Assembly (NCBI GenBank): GCA_900318995.1
Contig: ONMR01000017.1
Span: 1 to 38,386 of the forward strand
Length of the DNA: 38,386 nucleotides
Direction of reading: 5' to 3'
From: an uncultured Prevotellaceae bacterium
GTDB lineage: Bacteria > Bacteroidota > Bacteroidia > Bacteroidales > Bacteroidaceae
Position 1 is the stretch's first letter, and each line of letters starts with the position of its first letter. The translations under genes were made by a program, and so were the position numbers. Below the pieces are notes generated by a model. The model was not told the DNA's origin and did no database searches. It saw nothing but the letters and a program-made list of their open reading frames with translations. Shown in pieces: positions 1 through 8,092 of the stretch.

Positions 1-1
1 G

Positions 2-136
2 GCTTACTGGTCCGGTTCGTTAGATGTCGGCCCCGATGGCGGTGCTGCCAGTCTTTGGTTTGATTTTATGGGCAATATTAAAACAGGCTACTGCTACCGT
101 AACTGGGAACTGCCTGTACGCCCCGTCTGCAAGTAA
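2..136 (+). CDS. C-terminal fragment of a surface/extracellular protein (FISUMP/DUF1566-like end)
   Basis: An open frame runs from the window edge to a TAA at 134-136 and gives 44 residues of a protein whose start lies outside the window. The fragment begins AYWSGSLDVGPDGG and ends ELPVRPVCK. The pattern Y-W-S-(x)n-W-F-D-F, then an aromatic-rich stretch and a closing L-P-V-R-P-V, resembles the end of the Fibrobacter succinogenes major paralogous domain and DUF1566-like domains found at the C-termini of many Bacteroidota surface proteins. The rest of the domain is not visible, so the family is a suggestion. It is followed after 14 nt by a strong hairpin and converges with the minus-strand kinase gene. 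Confidence 0.5.
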   Translation, partial: AYWSGSLDVGPDGGAASLWFDFMGNIKTGYCYRNWELPVRPVCK

Positions 137-150
137 TGACACAAAATGAT

Positions 151-175
151 ACAAAAGGGGTCTGTCCCCTTTTGT
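151..175. repeat. GGGG-TCTGT-CCCC hairpin, likely bidirectional terminator
   Basis: A perfect 10-bp inverted repeat (ACAAAAGGGG / CCCCTTTTGT) surrounds a TCTGT loop. It lies between the plus-strand fragment ending at 136 and the minus-strand kinase ending at 177, where a shared terminator would sit. The core resembles hairpins at 1061-1085 and 10281-10299, so it may be an interspersed repeat reused as a terminator. Confidence 0.65.
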
Positions 176-176
176 A

Positions 177-1037
177 CTATAGATAGAAAGACTTTATAAG
201 GCGTCTTATATATACGCCAAAGAACATCTTCTCAGGGAGACTGCATTTCTGGAATTCATATCTCAGTATCATGTCCAGACAGGCAAACCTGCCGGCTTGA
301 GTGTCAAACTCAGTATGGTCATCCTGGCCGGTGTATGCTTTTGCAAAAGCATCCCAGAACAGATGTAGCTGCTGCTCTGTCATGTGGAAAATATCCTGAA
401 CTTGTTTCATGGGCGCATACACATTGCAGATCTGGTATAGATGGCCGATATCAAACATCGGGTCACCATAACCGAATCGGTCCAGGTCTATCCATATCGG
501 CTTATCACCTGACAGTACAAGATTTCCCATATTGAAATCACCGTGACTGCAGGTCTTTATGTCCTGTATGGTCCGGGCAAAGTCTTTGAGTATGCGGCGG
601 TTCTTGCGGCTTACGAACTGTACCTTGTCCAGGGCTCTCATGAGTTGCTCCTTGCGGCTGGGAAAGAAATCCGTGTCACACTGGGTGCTGAAAAGTATCT
701 TGCCGTTGCTGCACATGATCTGTGCCATCTCTTCTATGCGCTGAGGCTCATCGTGACAGATACGTGAAAGAGATTTCTTGTCCTTTATGCGGTCCGATAT
801 GGTTGCGTACAGATTACCCACCCGAACCATCTCATGCATCTTGGGAGTGGGTAACCCCAATCTCTCCACAGCCCTGGAAACTTCAAACTCATGCTTGACA
901 AACTCCAGGGTGTTAATCTGCTTTCTATCTACTTTCAGAATCAAACCCGGATGAGACGGATTCTCATATGTGATTCCGTTGCCACCTTGTCCAACTTGGG
1001 TCCAAGCGCTCAAATCAATGTCCTTATACTCACTCAT
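177..1037 (-). CDS. Aminoglycoside/choline phosphotransferase-family kinase (APH fold)
   Basis: This 286-residue protein has the kinase-like APH fold. Visible motifs are a glycine-rich N-terminal loop (VGQGGNGITYE, about residues 15-25), a candidate ATP-binding lysine in LILKVD, the Brenner motif HGDFNMGNL at 165-173 with catalytic Asp167 and Asn172, and the metal-binding WIDLDRFGYGDP at 182-193. The family phosphorylates small hydroxylated molecules; the substrate cannot be read from sequence. It resembles the Bacteroidota/Fibrobacter phosphotransferase families rather than known resistance enzymes. It begins with ATG and lies 49 nt downstream of mutS on the same strand, but a hairpin at 1061-1085 may partly separate them. 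The stop is TAG. Confidence 0.75.
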   Translation of the reverse strand: MSEYKDIDLSAWTQVGQGGNGITYENPSHPGLILKVDRKQINTLEFVKHEFEVSRAVERLGLPTPKMHEMVRVGNLYATISDRIKDKKSLSRICHDEPQRIEEMAQIMCSNGKILFSTQCDTDFFPSRKEQLMRALDKVQFVSRKNRRILKDFARTIQDIKTCSHGDFNMGNLVLSGDKPIWIDLDRFGYGDPMFDIGHLYQICNVYAPMKQVQDIFHMTEQQLHLFWDAFAKAYTGQDDHTEFDTQAGRFACLDMILRYEFQKCSLPEKMFFGVYIRRLIKSFYL

Positions 1038-1060
1038 AGTCCGTTTTATAATAAAATAGT

Positions 1061-1085
1061 ACCAATGGGGCCTGACCCCTTTGGT
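1061..1085. repeat. GGGG-CCTGA-CCCC hairpin between mutS and the kinase gene
   Basis: ACCAATGGGG and CCCCTTTGGT pair over 9 of 10 positions around a CCTGA loop. It starts 1 nt after the mutS stop and lies in the 49-nt gap before the kinase start (both on the minus strand), so it could attenuate or end mutS transcription or serve as a processing hairpin. It belongs with the hairpins at 151-175 and 10281-10299. Confidence 0.6.
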
Positions 1086-1086
1086 A

Positions 1087-3708
1087 TCATTTTCCTTTCA
1101 GGATCTTCTTGATGTCATTGAGTTTGTTCAGGGCCTCGATGGGGGTGAGGTTGTTGACATCGATTGAGAGCAGCTGGTCGCGGATCTGGCAGAGCACGGG
1201 GTCGTCCAGCTGGAAGAAACTCATCTGCAGGCCTTCGCGGTGCTGACCGGTCTCTACGCTGGGACGGGAGATGCTCTTGTCGCTTCCGCTCTCCTCCATC
1301 TCCTTGAGTATGGTGCCGGCGCGCTTTACTATGCTGCGGGGCATTCCGGCCATCTCGGCCACATGGATACCGAACGAGTGCTCCGAGCCTCCGGGCACCA
1401 GTTTGCGCAGGAAAAGCACCTTTCCATCAGTCTCTTTTACTGATACGTTATAGTTGCGGATGCGCGGGAACGACTGCGCCATCTCGTTGAGTTCGTGATA
1501 ATGGGTGGCAAACAGCGTGCGGGCGTGGGCCGATGGGTGCTCGTGGATGTATTCAACGATTGCCCAGGCTATGGATATGCCATCGTACGTGGAGGTGCCG
1601 CGTCCCAGTTCGTCAAAGAGCACCAGGCTGCGGGCGGTCAGATTGTTCAGGATGCTGGCGGCCTCGGTCATCTCGACCATGAAGGTGGATTCACCGGCCG
1701 ATATGTTATCGCTGGCTCCCACGCGGGTGAATATTCGGTCCACAAGGCCGATGCGGGCGCTGTCGGCCGGGACGTAGCAGCCCATCTGGGCAAGCAGGGT
1801 AATCAATGCGGTCTGACGCAAAAGGGCCGATTTACCCGCCATATTTGGACCGGTTATGATAAGTATCTGCTCCTTGTCGCTGTCAATATAAACGTTGTTG
1901 GAGATGTAACTCTCACCCGGTGCCATCTGGGTCTCTATTACCGGATGACGGCCCTCTTTGATGTCTATTATCTGGCTCTCGTCAACCACCGGACGCACGT
2001 AACGGTGCTCGCGTGCCACGCGGGCAAAAGAGAGCAGGCAGTCTATGCGGCTCACCTGTGCGGCGTTTACCTGAATGGCAGGCACATACTCCAGTATAGA
2101 TTGGGCCAGACTGGCAAAAATCTGCGATTCCAGCGCAAGAATCTTGTCTTCTGCCCCAAGGATTTTCTCCTCATACTCCTTGAGTTCCGGAGTGATGTAA
2201 CGCTCGGCATTTACCAGCGTCTGCTTGCGTATCCAATCAGCCGGCACCTTGTCCTTGAATGTGTTGCGCACCTCCAGGTAGTAGCCGAACACGTTGTTGT
2301 ATGCAATCTTAAGGCTGGAGATGCCGGTCTGCTCGGCCTCACGCTGCTGGATCTGCATCAGGTAGTCCTTGCCGCTGTAGGCAATACTGCGCAGCTCGTC
2401 CAGCTGTGCATCGATTCCATCGGCTATTACACCGCCTTTGCTTATCAGCAGCGGGGTATCGGGACGGATGGTACGGATGATATTGTCGCGCAGGGTCTCG
2501 CAGAGGTCTATCTTCTGGCCCACCTCACGCAGCTGCGGGTTCTCGGAGGCATCGCATATCAGTTTGATGGGCTCCAGCTGCTTGAGTGCCATACCGAGTG
2601 AGAGCACCTCACGCGGGTTGATTCGGCCCACGGCAGCCTTAGATACCAGGCGCTCCAGGTCTCCCATGCGCTGCAGGGCATCGGTCAGGGCATCGGCCGT
2701 ATCGGGATAGCGGAACAGATGGTCCACCACATCCAGACGGTTGTTGATGGCGGCGGTATCCTTGAGCGGGAAGAGCATCCAGCGGCGCAGCAGGCGCGCT
2801 CCCATGGGCGATGACGTATGGTCAATAACCTGGAGCAGCGATGTGCCGTCCTCATTGTTTGACGATATAAGCTCCAGGTTGCGTACCGTGAACTTGTCCA
2901 GACGCACGTAACGCTCCTCATCAATCAGGCGTATGGATGATATGTGGCCGATGTTGTTGTGCAGGGTCTCTGCCAGGTATTCCAGAATGGCTCCGGCGGC
3001 CACCTTGCCGTTCTGCAGATGATCTACGCCGAACCCCTTGAGGTTGCGTACATGGAAGTGGCGGTTGAGTTTCTCGCGGGCAAAATCCTGTGTAAAGACC
3101 CAGTCATCAAGTTCACGCAGGCAGTAACGGGGGCCGAATGACTGCTCAAACTGCTGCCGGCGACCGCGCTCAATGAGCGTCTCCTTGGGTGCAAAGTTGG
3201 AAAGCAGCTTGTCTATATGGTCGGCCGGACCTTCGGCTATAAGGTATTCACCGGTGGATATGTCCAGAAACGATATGCCCCACGCTCCCTTGCCAAAGTG
3301 TACGGCAGCAAGGAAGTTGTTCTCCTTGTTCTGCAGCACATTGTCGCTCATGGCAACACCGGGCGTAACCAGTTCGGTAATGCCGCGTTTGACGAGAGTC
3401 TTGGTAAGCTTGGGGTCCTCCAGCTGGTCACAGATAGCCACACGGCGGCCCGCACGTATCAGTTTGGGCAGATAGACATCGAGAGCATGATGAGGGAAAC
3501 CGGCCATCTCAAGAGCGGCGGCTCCGTTCTTGCCGTTGTTGCGACGGGTCAGGGTTATGCCCAGAATCTCACTGGCCTGGACGGCATCCTGTGCGTATGT
3601 CTCATAAAAATCTCCGCATCGGAACAGCAGTACGGCATCGGGATGTTTCTCCTTGAGGCTGTAGAACTGCCGCATCATGGGCGTTTCATCGGGATTGCTC
3701 TGTGACAT
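1087..3708 (-). CDS. mutS: DNA mismatch repair protein MutS
   Basis: MutS recognises base mismatches and small loops and starts mismatch repair with MutL in the cytoplasm. At 873 residues it matches MutS1. The mismatch-reading Phe-x-Glu motif is present (GDFYETY, Phe34 and Glu36). The core and clamp domains follow, then the C-terminal ATPase with Walker A GPNMAGKS near residue 620, Walker [17 protein letters not shown] and the FATHYHEL switch histidines. The ATG at 3706-3708 directly abuts the TAA of the upstream symporter gene (TAAATG on the minus strand), which suggests translational coupling. The operon promoter is probably at 5148-5179. Nothing is missing from the catalytic set. Confidence 0.97.
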   Translation of the reverse strand: MSQSNPDETPMMRQFYSLKEKHPDAVLLFRCGDFYETYAQDAVQASEILGITLTRRNNGKNGAAALEMAGFPHHALDVYLPKLIRAGRRVAICDQLEDPKLTKTLVKRGITELVTPGVAMSDNVLQNKENNFLAAVHFGKGAWGISFLDISTGEYLIAEGPADHIDKLLSNFAPKETLIERGRRQQFEQSFGPRYCLRELDDWVFTQDFAREKLNRHFHVRNLKGFGVDHLQNGKVAAGAILEYLAETLHNNIGHISSIRLIDEERYVRLDKFTVRNLELISSNNEDGTSLLQVIDHTSSPMGARLLRRWMLFPLKDTAAINNRLDVVDHLFRYPDTADALTDALQRMGDLERLVSKAAVGRINPREVLSLGMALKQLEPIKLICDASENPQLREVGQKIDLCETLRDNIIRTIRPDTPLLISKGGVIADGIDAQLDELRSIAYSGKDYLMQIQQREAEQTGISSLKIAYNNVFGYYLEVRNTFKDKVPADWIRKQTLVNAERYITPELKEYEEKILGAEDKILALESQIFASLAQSILEYVPAIQVNAAQVSRIDCLLSFARVAREHRYVRPVVDESQIIDIKEGRHPVIETQMAPGESYISNNVYIDSDKEQILIITGPNMAGKSALLRQTALITLLAQMGCYVPADSARIGLVDRIFTRVGASDNISAGESTFMVEMTEAASILNNLTARSLVLFDELGRGTSTYDGISIAWAIVEYIHEHPSAHARTLFATHYHELNEMAQSFPRIRNYNVSVKETDGKVLFLRKLVPGGSEHSFGIHVAEMAGMPRSIVKRAGTILKEMEESGSDKSISRPSVETGQHREGLQMSFFQLDDPVLCQIRDQLLSIDVNNLTPIEALNKLNDIKKILKGK

Positions 3709-5127
3709 TTATTTCTTGCGTTTACGGAAAAGGAACAGGGTTGCTACAATAAATAGCGTACTCAAAACACCCAGCGTAATGAGTGTGGCATTCATACCCT
3801 TGGGTGCAAACCCCATCAGGAGCAGCACCGGGAATCCCATTATCATGGCGGGGATGTTCTGCAGCACCAGGTTGTTGGCGGCTGGAGTCTGATAGCGCGG
3901 ATCTATCTCACGCAGCAGTATCATACCGTTGCTGGCGGTTCCGGTCAGCATGCCGAACATTGAGAAGAATCCTTCATATTTGTAATCGGGATATATGCGG
4001 AACGATACCCATCTCACATACACAAATGTTGCTATGGCGCCGAATATGCAGACCAGCGTAAGCGGCAGCCAGATGGACTTGAGGTTCTCAAAGCTGATGG
4101 CGGCGGTTCCGGCCACAATCATGACATCAAATGAGAATCCGCTTACGCGGTTCAAGAGGAACTCGTTCAGGTACTCGCGGGTCATCCAGCCACGCTTGCG
4201 CAGACCGCGGATAACGATCTTGACCAGCGATCCGAACAGGATGCCCCAGAAGAAGTTGAATCCGTAAACCAACGGCTTGAGAGTCTTCTCGCCAAAGCTA
4301 CCCAGATCCAGACTACCTATCAGTGACATCAGCAGCCAGACCAGGAAATAGGTAAGCAGCACTATACTCACCACGATGGTCAGTTTATCCACGGACTCTG
4401 AATGCGGCAGGTCATTCTCCTGCTCATAGTCCTTAAGGGTATGACGGCTCTCTGAAACATTCTCATGTATCGTAAGTCTCTTTTTGCGGTTAAGGATGTT
4501 CATATATATCACGCCCACAACGCTGCCAACCAGGAATCCGATAGCCGCGATGGAAAGGCCGAAATCTATACCGTGGAACGTGATATCCTGATCGGCTGCG
4601 GCCATCTGATATATGGTACCGAAATTCAGCGCCTGACCGGGACCCTGTCCGTAACCCATAGGCAGCAGCAAACCACCGGAGTAGAATATGTCATGCCCGG
4701 CCGACGGGTTGCGCCACCAAAGGAACATAGGGATGGTGATAAGCAGACCTATTATGCCCTGGATTATGTATGTGGCGATGGTCAGCGTACCGGTATCTAT
4801 GACCGTACGGGTATTGGCTCTGTCGGTCTCCTTTGACGGACGCAATGACATTGAGATGAATCCTATAGCCAGTGCATGATAGGTTACGGTCTCCATGAAA
4901 CGCTTGTCGATAATGCCGTTGAAATCGGCCCAAATCTTAAACAGCAGTATTATAAGACCGCCCAGCAGGGCCGATGGAATGAGGCTGCGGCGCAGCACCT
5001 TTACTTTACGGCGGAGTATGTTTCCGGCCAGTACGGCCAGGGCAATGATGAACACCTGAATGAGTGTATCCCACACCTCAGGCGCAGCGAACGATGTCAC
5101 TGCTATTCCGTTTGCTGATAGAATCAT
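3709..5127 (-). CDS. GltS-family (ESS) sodium/glutamate-type symporter
   Basis: This is a 472-residue multi-helix membrane protein. Hydrophobic segments are seen near residues 15-35, 48-66, 85-97, 118-140, 193-215, 250-272, 285-310, 330-350, 358-375 and 420-468. The glycine-rich GYGQGPGQALNFG near residue 160 is the hallmark reentrant-loop region of the glutamate:Na+ symporter family. The likely role is sodium-coupled uptake of glutamate or a related dicarboxylic amino acid across the inner membrane; the exact substrate is inferred from the family. A charged cytoplasmic loop (about residues 215-250) divides two similar halves, as expected for an inverted-repeat transporter. The gene abuts mutS without a gap and heads the minus-strand operon. 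Confidence 0.8.
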   Translation of the reverse strand: MILSANGIAVTSFAAPEVWDTLIQVFIIALAVLAGNILRRKVKVLRRSLIPSALLGGLIILLFKIWADFNGIIDKRFMETVTYHALAIGFISMSLRPSKETDRANTRTVIDTGTLTIATYIIQGIIGLLITIPMFLWWRNPSAGHDIFYSGGLLLPMGYGQGPGQALNFGTIYQMAAADQDITFHGIDFGLSIAAIGFLVGSVVGVIYMNILNRKKRLTIHENVSESRHTLKDYEQENDLPHSESVDKLTIVVSIVLLTYFLVWLLMSLIGSLDLGSFGEKTLKPLVYGFNFFWGILFGSLVKIVIRGLRKRGWMTREYLNEFLLNRVSGFSFDVMIVAGTAAISFENLKSIWLPLTLVCIFGAIATFVYVRWVSFRIYPDYKYEGFFSMFGMLTGTASNGMILLREIDPRYQTPAANNLVLQNIPAMIMGFPVLLLMGFAPKGMNATLITLGVLSTLFIVATLFLFRKRKK

Positions 5128-5147
5128 AACGATATCTTTTGGAAACT

Positions 5148-5179
5148 CAAAGATAATGGATTTTTTATCCCGATGCCAA
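5148..5179 (-). promoter_or_regulatory. Predicted Bacteroidota promoter for the symporter-mutS operon
   Basis: On the minus strand a perfect -7 box TATCTTTG (5155-5148) is preceded at a 21-nt distance by a TTG (5179-5177). This fits the Bacteroidota housekeeping consensus TTTG/TAnnTTTG. Transcription would start about 5-8 nt further on, leaving a short leader before the ATG at 5127. Confidence 0.6.
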
Positions 5180-5200
5180 TCCTGTCAGCAGTTTTATGCC

Positions 5201-6007
5201 TTAAGACTTGACTGAAACTGCGTTCTGAATAACCAATCCTGCCAGCATAAAGCCGAAAATCGCGGTGATATGGGCTATAGTACCGTTAATCTGGGCTTTA
5301 GAAGAGCACCACTCATGATTGAGCAGCGACGGGTCACCGGGACCGGCCTGGGCCTTGGGACATACGCACTGACCGGTTCCGCATGTAGCATTACAACCCT
5401 TGTTTGTCAGGAGTTCATCACTATACACGCACTGGAACTTGCGCTTGGGATACTCTCCCATCTGCTTGAACTTTTTACGGAGAGCACGTGCCAGAGGATC
5501 GCCCTGTACCTTCCAGAACTCTGCAGTCCTGATACGAGTAGGATCAAGCTTGAGCGCGGCACCCATTGATGAGAACAGCCTGGCCTTGGTCCGGGTGGCC
5601 ATAAGTATGAGAAGGGCCTTGTCCTTAAGGGAGTCTATGGCATCTATTATGTAGTCATAGCCGGAAATATCGAATTCATCGGCTGTTTCGCGGGTGAAAA
5701 TTTTCTGTAACGCCGTGATTTCGGCATTCGGGTTGATGCTGAGCAGGCGCTCCTTGAGCACATCCACCTTAACCTGCCCAACAGTCTTTGTGGTAGCCAT
5801 AAGCTGGCGGTTTATATTGGTGATGCAGACACGGTCACTGTCAACTATCGTGAGTTGCCTTATGCCGCTGCGCACCAGGCTCTCGGCACACCAGGAGCCC
5901 ACGCCGCCCACGCCGAATATGATTACGCGTTTACGGCTTATGCATTCCATAGACTCTGCGCCCAGAAGCAGCTCCGAACGGCGCAGGATTGCATCATCAA
6001 TCGCCAT
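5201..6007 (-). CDS. tcdA: tRNA threonylcarbamoyladenosine dehydratase TcdA (CsdL, ThiF/E1 family)
   Basis: TcdA uses ATP to cyclise t6A37 of ANN-decoding tRNAs to ct6A. The 268-residue protein has the E1-like Rossmann motif IFGVGGVGSWCAESL near residues 30-44, followed by TIVDSDRVCITNINRQ, which contains the conserved aspartate and the N-x-N-R-Q signature of the ThiF/MoeB superfamily. A cysteine-rich stretch follows near residues 193-215 (SDELLTNKGCNATCGTGQ), where the family often carries an ordered insertion. The C-terminus is a hydrophobic helix that typically anchors TcdA to the membrane. It lies 22 nt after the threonine aldolase gene on the same strand, so the two are likely cotranscribed. 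Confidence 0.9.
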   Translation of the reverse strand: MAIDDAILRRSELLLGAESMECISRKRVIIFGVGGVGSWCAESLVRSGIRQLTIVDSDRVCITNINRQLMATTKTVGQVKVDVLKERLLSINPNAEITALQKIFTRETADEFDISGYDYIIDAIDSLKDKALLILMATRTKARLFSSMGAALKLDPTRIRTAEFWKVQGDPLARALRKKFKQMGEYPKRKFQCVYSDELLTNKGCNATCGTGQCVCPKAQAGPGDPSLLNHEWCSSKAQINGTIAHITAIFGFMLAGLVIQNAVSVKS

Positions 6008-6029
6008 ATGTCAGGTTTTGATTCAGAAC

Positions 6030-7061
6030 TTACAGCTTGCTGATGAATTCGTCTATATCGGCTGCCGATGTATTCCAGCTTGTTACAAAGCGCACCACAC
6101 TCTGCTGCGGACCGCAGGGAGCCCAGATCTCGAACGATGCAAACTTGCTTATACGCTCTATCTCGGACTTGGGCAGGCAGAAGAACTGCTGGTTGGTAGG
6201 TGAATCCACGTATGGCGAGAAGCCTTTCTTGATCATGGCCTTCTTAAGGCGCAGGGCCTGGTTGACGGCGTTCTGGGATATCTCCAGGTAAAGGTTATCG
6301 GTAAACAGGGTACTGAACTGAACGCCCAACAGACGGCCCTTGGCCAGCATTGCTCCGTGCTGCTTTACAAAGGTAAAGAAACGGGGCAGAAGATCCGGAT
6401 GGGCGGTAACCACAGCCTCTCCGAACATGGCGCCAACCTTGGTTCCGCCAATGTAGAACACATCGCACAGGCGGGCTATATCCTTGAGCGTAACATCCTT
6501 TGATGCCGCCAGGCCGTAACCCAGACGGGCGCCGTCCATATAGAGAGGGATATTGTACTTACGGCAGACGCGGCTCAAAGCCTCCAGCTCACCCAGTGAA
6601 TAGAGTGTACCCCATTCTGTAGGAAATGAAAGATACAATGCGCCGGGCGAAACCATATGCTGATGGTTCTCATTGTCATAAAACTCCGTAAGATAACGCT
6701 CCACATCATAGGCTGCCACTTTTCCCTGATGGTTGGGCACAATCAGTATCTTATGGCCCGATGACTCCACAGCGCCTGCCTCCAGATTGTTGATATGGGC
6801 AGTCTCGGCCGCCATGATTCCCTCATACTGATGAAGCAGTCCGTCAATGATTGTGGCATTGGCCTGGGTTCCGCCCACCAGGAAACGTACCAGCGCATCG
6901 GGACAGCCGCAAGCCTCACGTATCAGGTCTGCCGCCCGACGGGTATATTCATCCTCACCGTAACCTACGGTCTGTTCAAGATTGGTCTCAACAAGACGCT
7001 GCATCACTGTGGGATGCGCACCCTCCATATAATCGGAATCAAAATGCAACATATCTGTCAT
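6030..7061 (-). CDS. Low-specificity L-threonine aldolase (PLP-dependent)
   Basis: This enzyme cleaves L-threonine or allo-threonine to glycine and acetaldehyde with pyridoxal phosphate. Family features include GGTQANATI, which contacts the cofactor phosphate, the aspartate in LYMDGARLGYGL, and the Schiff-base lysine in YIGGTKVGAMFG (about residue 208). The frame stays open to a TTG at 7079, but a -7 promoter box occupies 7084-7077 and overlaps that codon. I therefore take the ATG at 7059-7061 (MTDMLHFDSDY), giving 343 residues; the ATG three codons later is also possible. TcdA follows in the same operon. The family also includes the related aromatic beta-eliminating lyases, so the exact substrate is inferred. 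Confidence 0.85.
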   Translation of the reverse strand: MTDMLHFDSDYMEGAHPTVMQRLVETNLEQTVGYGEDEYTRRAADLIREACGCPDALVRFLVGGTQANATIIDGLLHQYEGIMAAETAHINNLEAGAVESSGHKILIVPNHQGKVAAYDVERYLTEFYDNENHQHMVSPGALYLSFPTEWGTLYSLGELEALSRVCRKYNIPLYMDGARLGYGLAASKDVTLKDIARLCDVFYIGGTKVGAMFGEAVVTAHPDLLPRFFTFVKQHGAMLAKGRLLGVQFSTLFTDNLYLEISQNAVNQALRLKKAMIKKGFSPYVDSPTNQQFFCLPKSEIERISKFASFEIWAPCGPQQSVVRFVTSWNTSAADIDEFISKL

Positions 7062-7076
7062 ATAATAATTTGGATG

Positions 7077-7084
7077 CAAAAGTA
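7077..7084 (-). promoter_or_regulatory. -7 promoter box for the threonine aldolase-tcdA operon
   Basis: TACTTTTG on the minus strand (7084-7077) matches TAnnTTTG exactly. The ATG at 7061 lies only 15 nt further on, so the leader would be very short. The box overlaps the TTG that would otherwise extend the coding frame and so decides the start. Confidence 0.55.
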
Positions 7085-7122
7085 ATAATTATCCGACATC
7101 GGAACATTTGCTGTCTCCATAT

Positions 7123-7154
7123 TTTGACCTTTTGAGAGTTTATTCGTATTATTG
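7123..7154 (+). promoter_or_regulatory. Possible promoter for the ECF sigma factor operon
   Basis: TTTG at 7123-7126 is followed after 20 nt by TATTATTG at 7147-7154, which differs from TAnnTTTG at one position. The spacing suits a Bacteroidota promoter, and transcription would begin almost at the ATG at 7162. An ECF factor may instead be autoregulated from a different motif. Confidence 0.35.
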
Positions 7155-7161
7155 ACAGACG

Positions 7162-7713
7162 ATGATTCAGATTGACAGCAAAATAATCGAACTATGCCGG
7201 CGGGGGGACACTGCCTCATTCCGCGCGGTCGTTCAGGCGTACCAGCCTATGGTATATTCGCTTTCAATCAAGATGCTGGCCGATGCCGAGGAAGCCAAGG
7301 ACATTGTACAGGACACTTTCATCAAGGTTTGGCAGTCCATAGGCAGTTATGATAACAGATACAGTTTCTCAACCTGGGTCTACACCATCTGCTCAAGGCT
7401 CTGCCTGGACAGGATTAAGAAACTCCGATGGCAGGCACCCATGGCCGATGATATAGGTGTGCTGGAGAACTACGTATCGGACTCCAATCCCGAGCGTCAG
7501 CTGGAGGGCAGCGAGTGGGTATCGGTAGTTAAGGTTCTGGTACAAGGGTTGAGCAACAAGCAGAGGCTGGTATTTACCTTAAGCCAACTGGAAGGTCTGA
7601 GCACAGAAGAGATAACTGAGATAACGGGTATGGATGCCACCCAGATCAAGAGCAACCTTTCACTGGCACGCAAGAGCGTCCGCGAACAACTTAAAAAACT
7701 GGGATATGAATAA
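7162..7713 (+). CDS. ECF-type RNA polymerase sigma factor (sigma-70 family)
   Basis: The 183-residue protein has the two-domain layout of extracytoplasmic-function sigma factors. Region 2 includes YSLSIKMLADAEEAKDIVQD and TFIKVWQSI, followed by the aromatic -10 recognition helix with FSTWVYTICSRLCLDRIKK. Region 4 is near residues 125-180 with LSTEEITEITGMDATQIKSN as the -35 recognition helix-turn-helix. It redirects RNA polymerase to a small regulon in response to a signal that cannot be read here. The stop overlaps the next gene by 8 nt. The downstream membrane protein and lipoprotein are probably cotranscribed and may sense or transmit the signal. Confidence 0.93.
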   Translation: MIQIDSKIIELCRRGDTASFRAVVQAYQPMVYSLSIKMLADAEEAKDIVQDTFIKVWQSIGSYDNRYSFSTWVYTICSRLCLDRIKKLRWQAPMADDIGVLENYVSDSNPERQLEGSEWVSVVKVLVQGLSNKQRLVFTLSQLEGLSTEEITEITGMDATQIKSNLSLARKSVREQLKKLGYE

Positions 7714-8092
7714 GATAGACGATATACTTGAACGCCTGCAAGGGCAAGTGCCGCAGGTCCCCGAACCGGACCGGCTGACATACAGCATAATGGAGGCCAT
7801 CTCCAAAACAGGACATAAGGTTGCAGCAATACCTCTGTGGATAAGAGTTGTGAGATATGCCTCAAGTGCCGCTGCGATAATACTCATTGCATTATTCATA
7901 GGCCTTAACAACCAGAAAAAGACTGAACCAGACGGGGAGAATGTGCAGATAATCATGAAATCCATAAAGACCGAACAGCCCGTCTATTTGGATATAAAAG
8001 CAACCATTAAACGGAATTATTACAGGGCCGAAAAGAGAAAATCAAGACAATTACGCGAAACCCAAATAAAGAATCTCTATGCAAACTTCTAA
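7706..8092 (+). CDS. Small single-pass membrane protein, possible anti-sigma-like partner
   Basis: This 128-residue protein starts at the ATG at 7706-7708, within the last codons of the sigma gene; a longer upstream extension in the same frame would lie inside the sigma coding region and is rejected. The first 45 residues are soluble, followed by one hydrophobic helix (YASSAAAIILIALFIGLN, about residues 48-65) and a basic tail of about 60 residues. The position and shape (short cytoplasmic N-terminus, one membrane span) resemble a reduced anti-sigma factor, but no zinc-binding H-x3-C-x2-C motif is present. The function is therefore an inference from context. It overlaps the next gene by 14 nt. 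Confidence 0.75.
   Translation: MNKIDDILERLQGQVPQVPEPDRLTYSIMEAISKTGHKVAAIPLWIRVVRYASSAAAIILIALFIGLNNQKKTEPDGENVQIIMKSIKTEQPVYLDIKATIKRNYYRAEKRKSRQLRETQIKNLYANF

Noticed and set aside
1495-2601. Long open frame (368 codons) on the plus strand opposite mutS
   Set aside because: It lies entirely antisense to a clear mutS, has no recognisable motifs, and its length follows from the GC-rich codon pattern of the real gene.
7062-7079. TTG start for threonine aldolase
   Set aside because: The TTG is part of a perfect -7 promoter box, and an ATG follows six codons later at a position that fits the family.
7634-7705. Longer N-terminus for the small membrane protein after the sigma factor
   Set aside because: The extra residues are encoded inside sigma region 4 in another frame, are not membrane- or family-like, and an ATG overlapping the sigma stop is the natural coupled start.
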